From positions 1 through 64,000 of the forward strand of contig WBMZ01004782.1 of NCBI GenBank assembly GCA_013400975.1: 64,000 nucleotides of DNA. Reading direction: 5' to 3'. Shown one piece after another: positions 63,756-64,000 of the stretch. The translations under genes were made by a program, and so were the position numbers. Numbering within the stretch: position 1 is the first letter of the stretch; each line of letters starts with the position of its first letter. Source of the stretch: Atrichornis clamosus (taxonomy: Eukaryota; Chordata; Aves; Passeriformes; Menuridae). Under the pieces are notes generated by a model that did no database searches, was not told the DNA's origin, and worked only from the letters and a program-made list of their open reading frames with translations.

Positions 63756-64000
63756 AGCTGAATCTTAGGCTGGAATGAAGCCTACTTTATTTTCTTTCTG
63801 CATTTAATTAACCTTAAGTTTTAATACTATATGAATTACAAAAAGAAACCTCTTCACTCATTTTTAAGTGAAATCTGTTAACTAAATTCAGTGATATAAA
63901 TGTGTAAGAGAAGGATTTGTCATCCAGGCAGCTGAAAAAATGGTGGGAGGAAATTTTTTTTTGGAGAAAAATACAGGAATACTGATGAGAAGAGAGTTGA
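63756..64000. other. Unique non-coding DNA to window end
   Basis: AT-rich, with a T-run at 63954-63962, and nothing recognised. Confidence 0.5.

Noticed and set aside
1..64000. tRNA, rRNA, known microRNA or CRISPR array
   Set aside because: No cloverleaf with A/B boxes, no rRNA signature, none of the common vertebrate microRNA seeds in hairpin context that I could recall, and no regular spacer-repeat pattern. A covariance-model search would be decisive.

Overview
The window looks like nuclear DNA of a bird, with no protein-coding gene that I can support. The evidence for a bird is the set of interspersed repeats: CR1 LINE 3' ends that finish in the 8-bp ATTCTRTG-type tandem instead of a poly-A tail, solo LTRs of avian ERVL type, and only faint traces of older amniote repeats (MIR-like SINEs, a CR1/L3-like reverse transcriptase relic). 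Base composition is AT-rich with many homopolymer A/T runs. Open frames are short (the longest is 165 codons) and show no domain, and I found no exon chain with splice sites, rRNA, tRNA or CRISPR. The best description is a gene desert or a very long intron. I cannot assign species or chromosome.

Layout. 1-1.6 kb: unique AT-rich DNA. 1.6-3.0 kb: a CR1 element on + with a piece of its first ORF (esterase-like region) joined, across a large deletion, to the end of its RT ORF and 3' UTR. 3-20.4 kb: mostly unique DNA with a small GC-rich patch (6.4-6.7 kb), a possible MIR at 12.45 kb, and an unrecognised 165-codon frame at 17.4-17.9 kb. 20.5-21.5 kb: a GC- and CpG-richer block followed by a TATA-like box, possibly an old LTR. 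25-25.8 kb: MIR-like trace, a 27-bp tandem duplication and an old CR1 3' end. 33.04-33.62 kb: solo ERVL-type LTR on -, with recognisable TATA and CRE sites. 34.2-34.35 kb: an ancient amniote repeat. 38.76-38.94 kb: CR1 3' end on +. 41.07-41.45 kb: a short, well-preserved solo LTR on - with CCAAT, TATA and AATAAA in the right order. 42.06-42.5 kb: very old CR1 on +. 47.58-48.68 kb: long ERVL-type LTR on + with an internal minisatellite. 48.7-60.5 kb: unique DNA, parts of which look like conserved non-coding elements, plus an ancient repeat at 59.88 kb. 60.5 kb: a convincing MIR. 61.44-61.83 kb: old CR1/L3 RT fragment on -. 63.2 and 63.6 kb: a MIR-like trace and a CR1 3' end on -.

No genes work together here. 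What the window records is layered insertion history: amniote-age SINE/LINE relics, then avian CR1 copies of different ages, then at least three LTRs reduced to solo form. I did not find a new biological system. The items most worth a second look are the paired LTRs that share their U5 end but differ in U3, the intact-looking LTR promoters, a poly-A tract between perfect 10-bp direct repeats, and several candidate conserved non-coding stretches.
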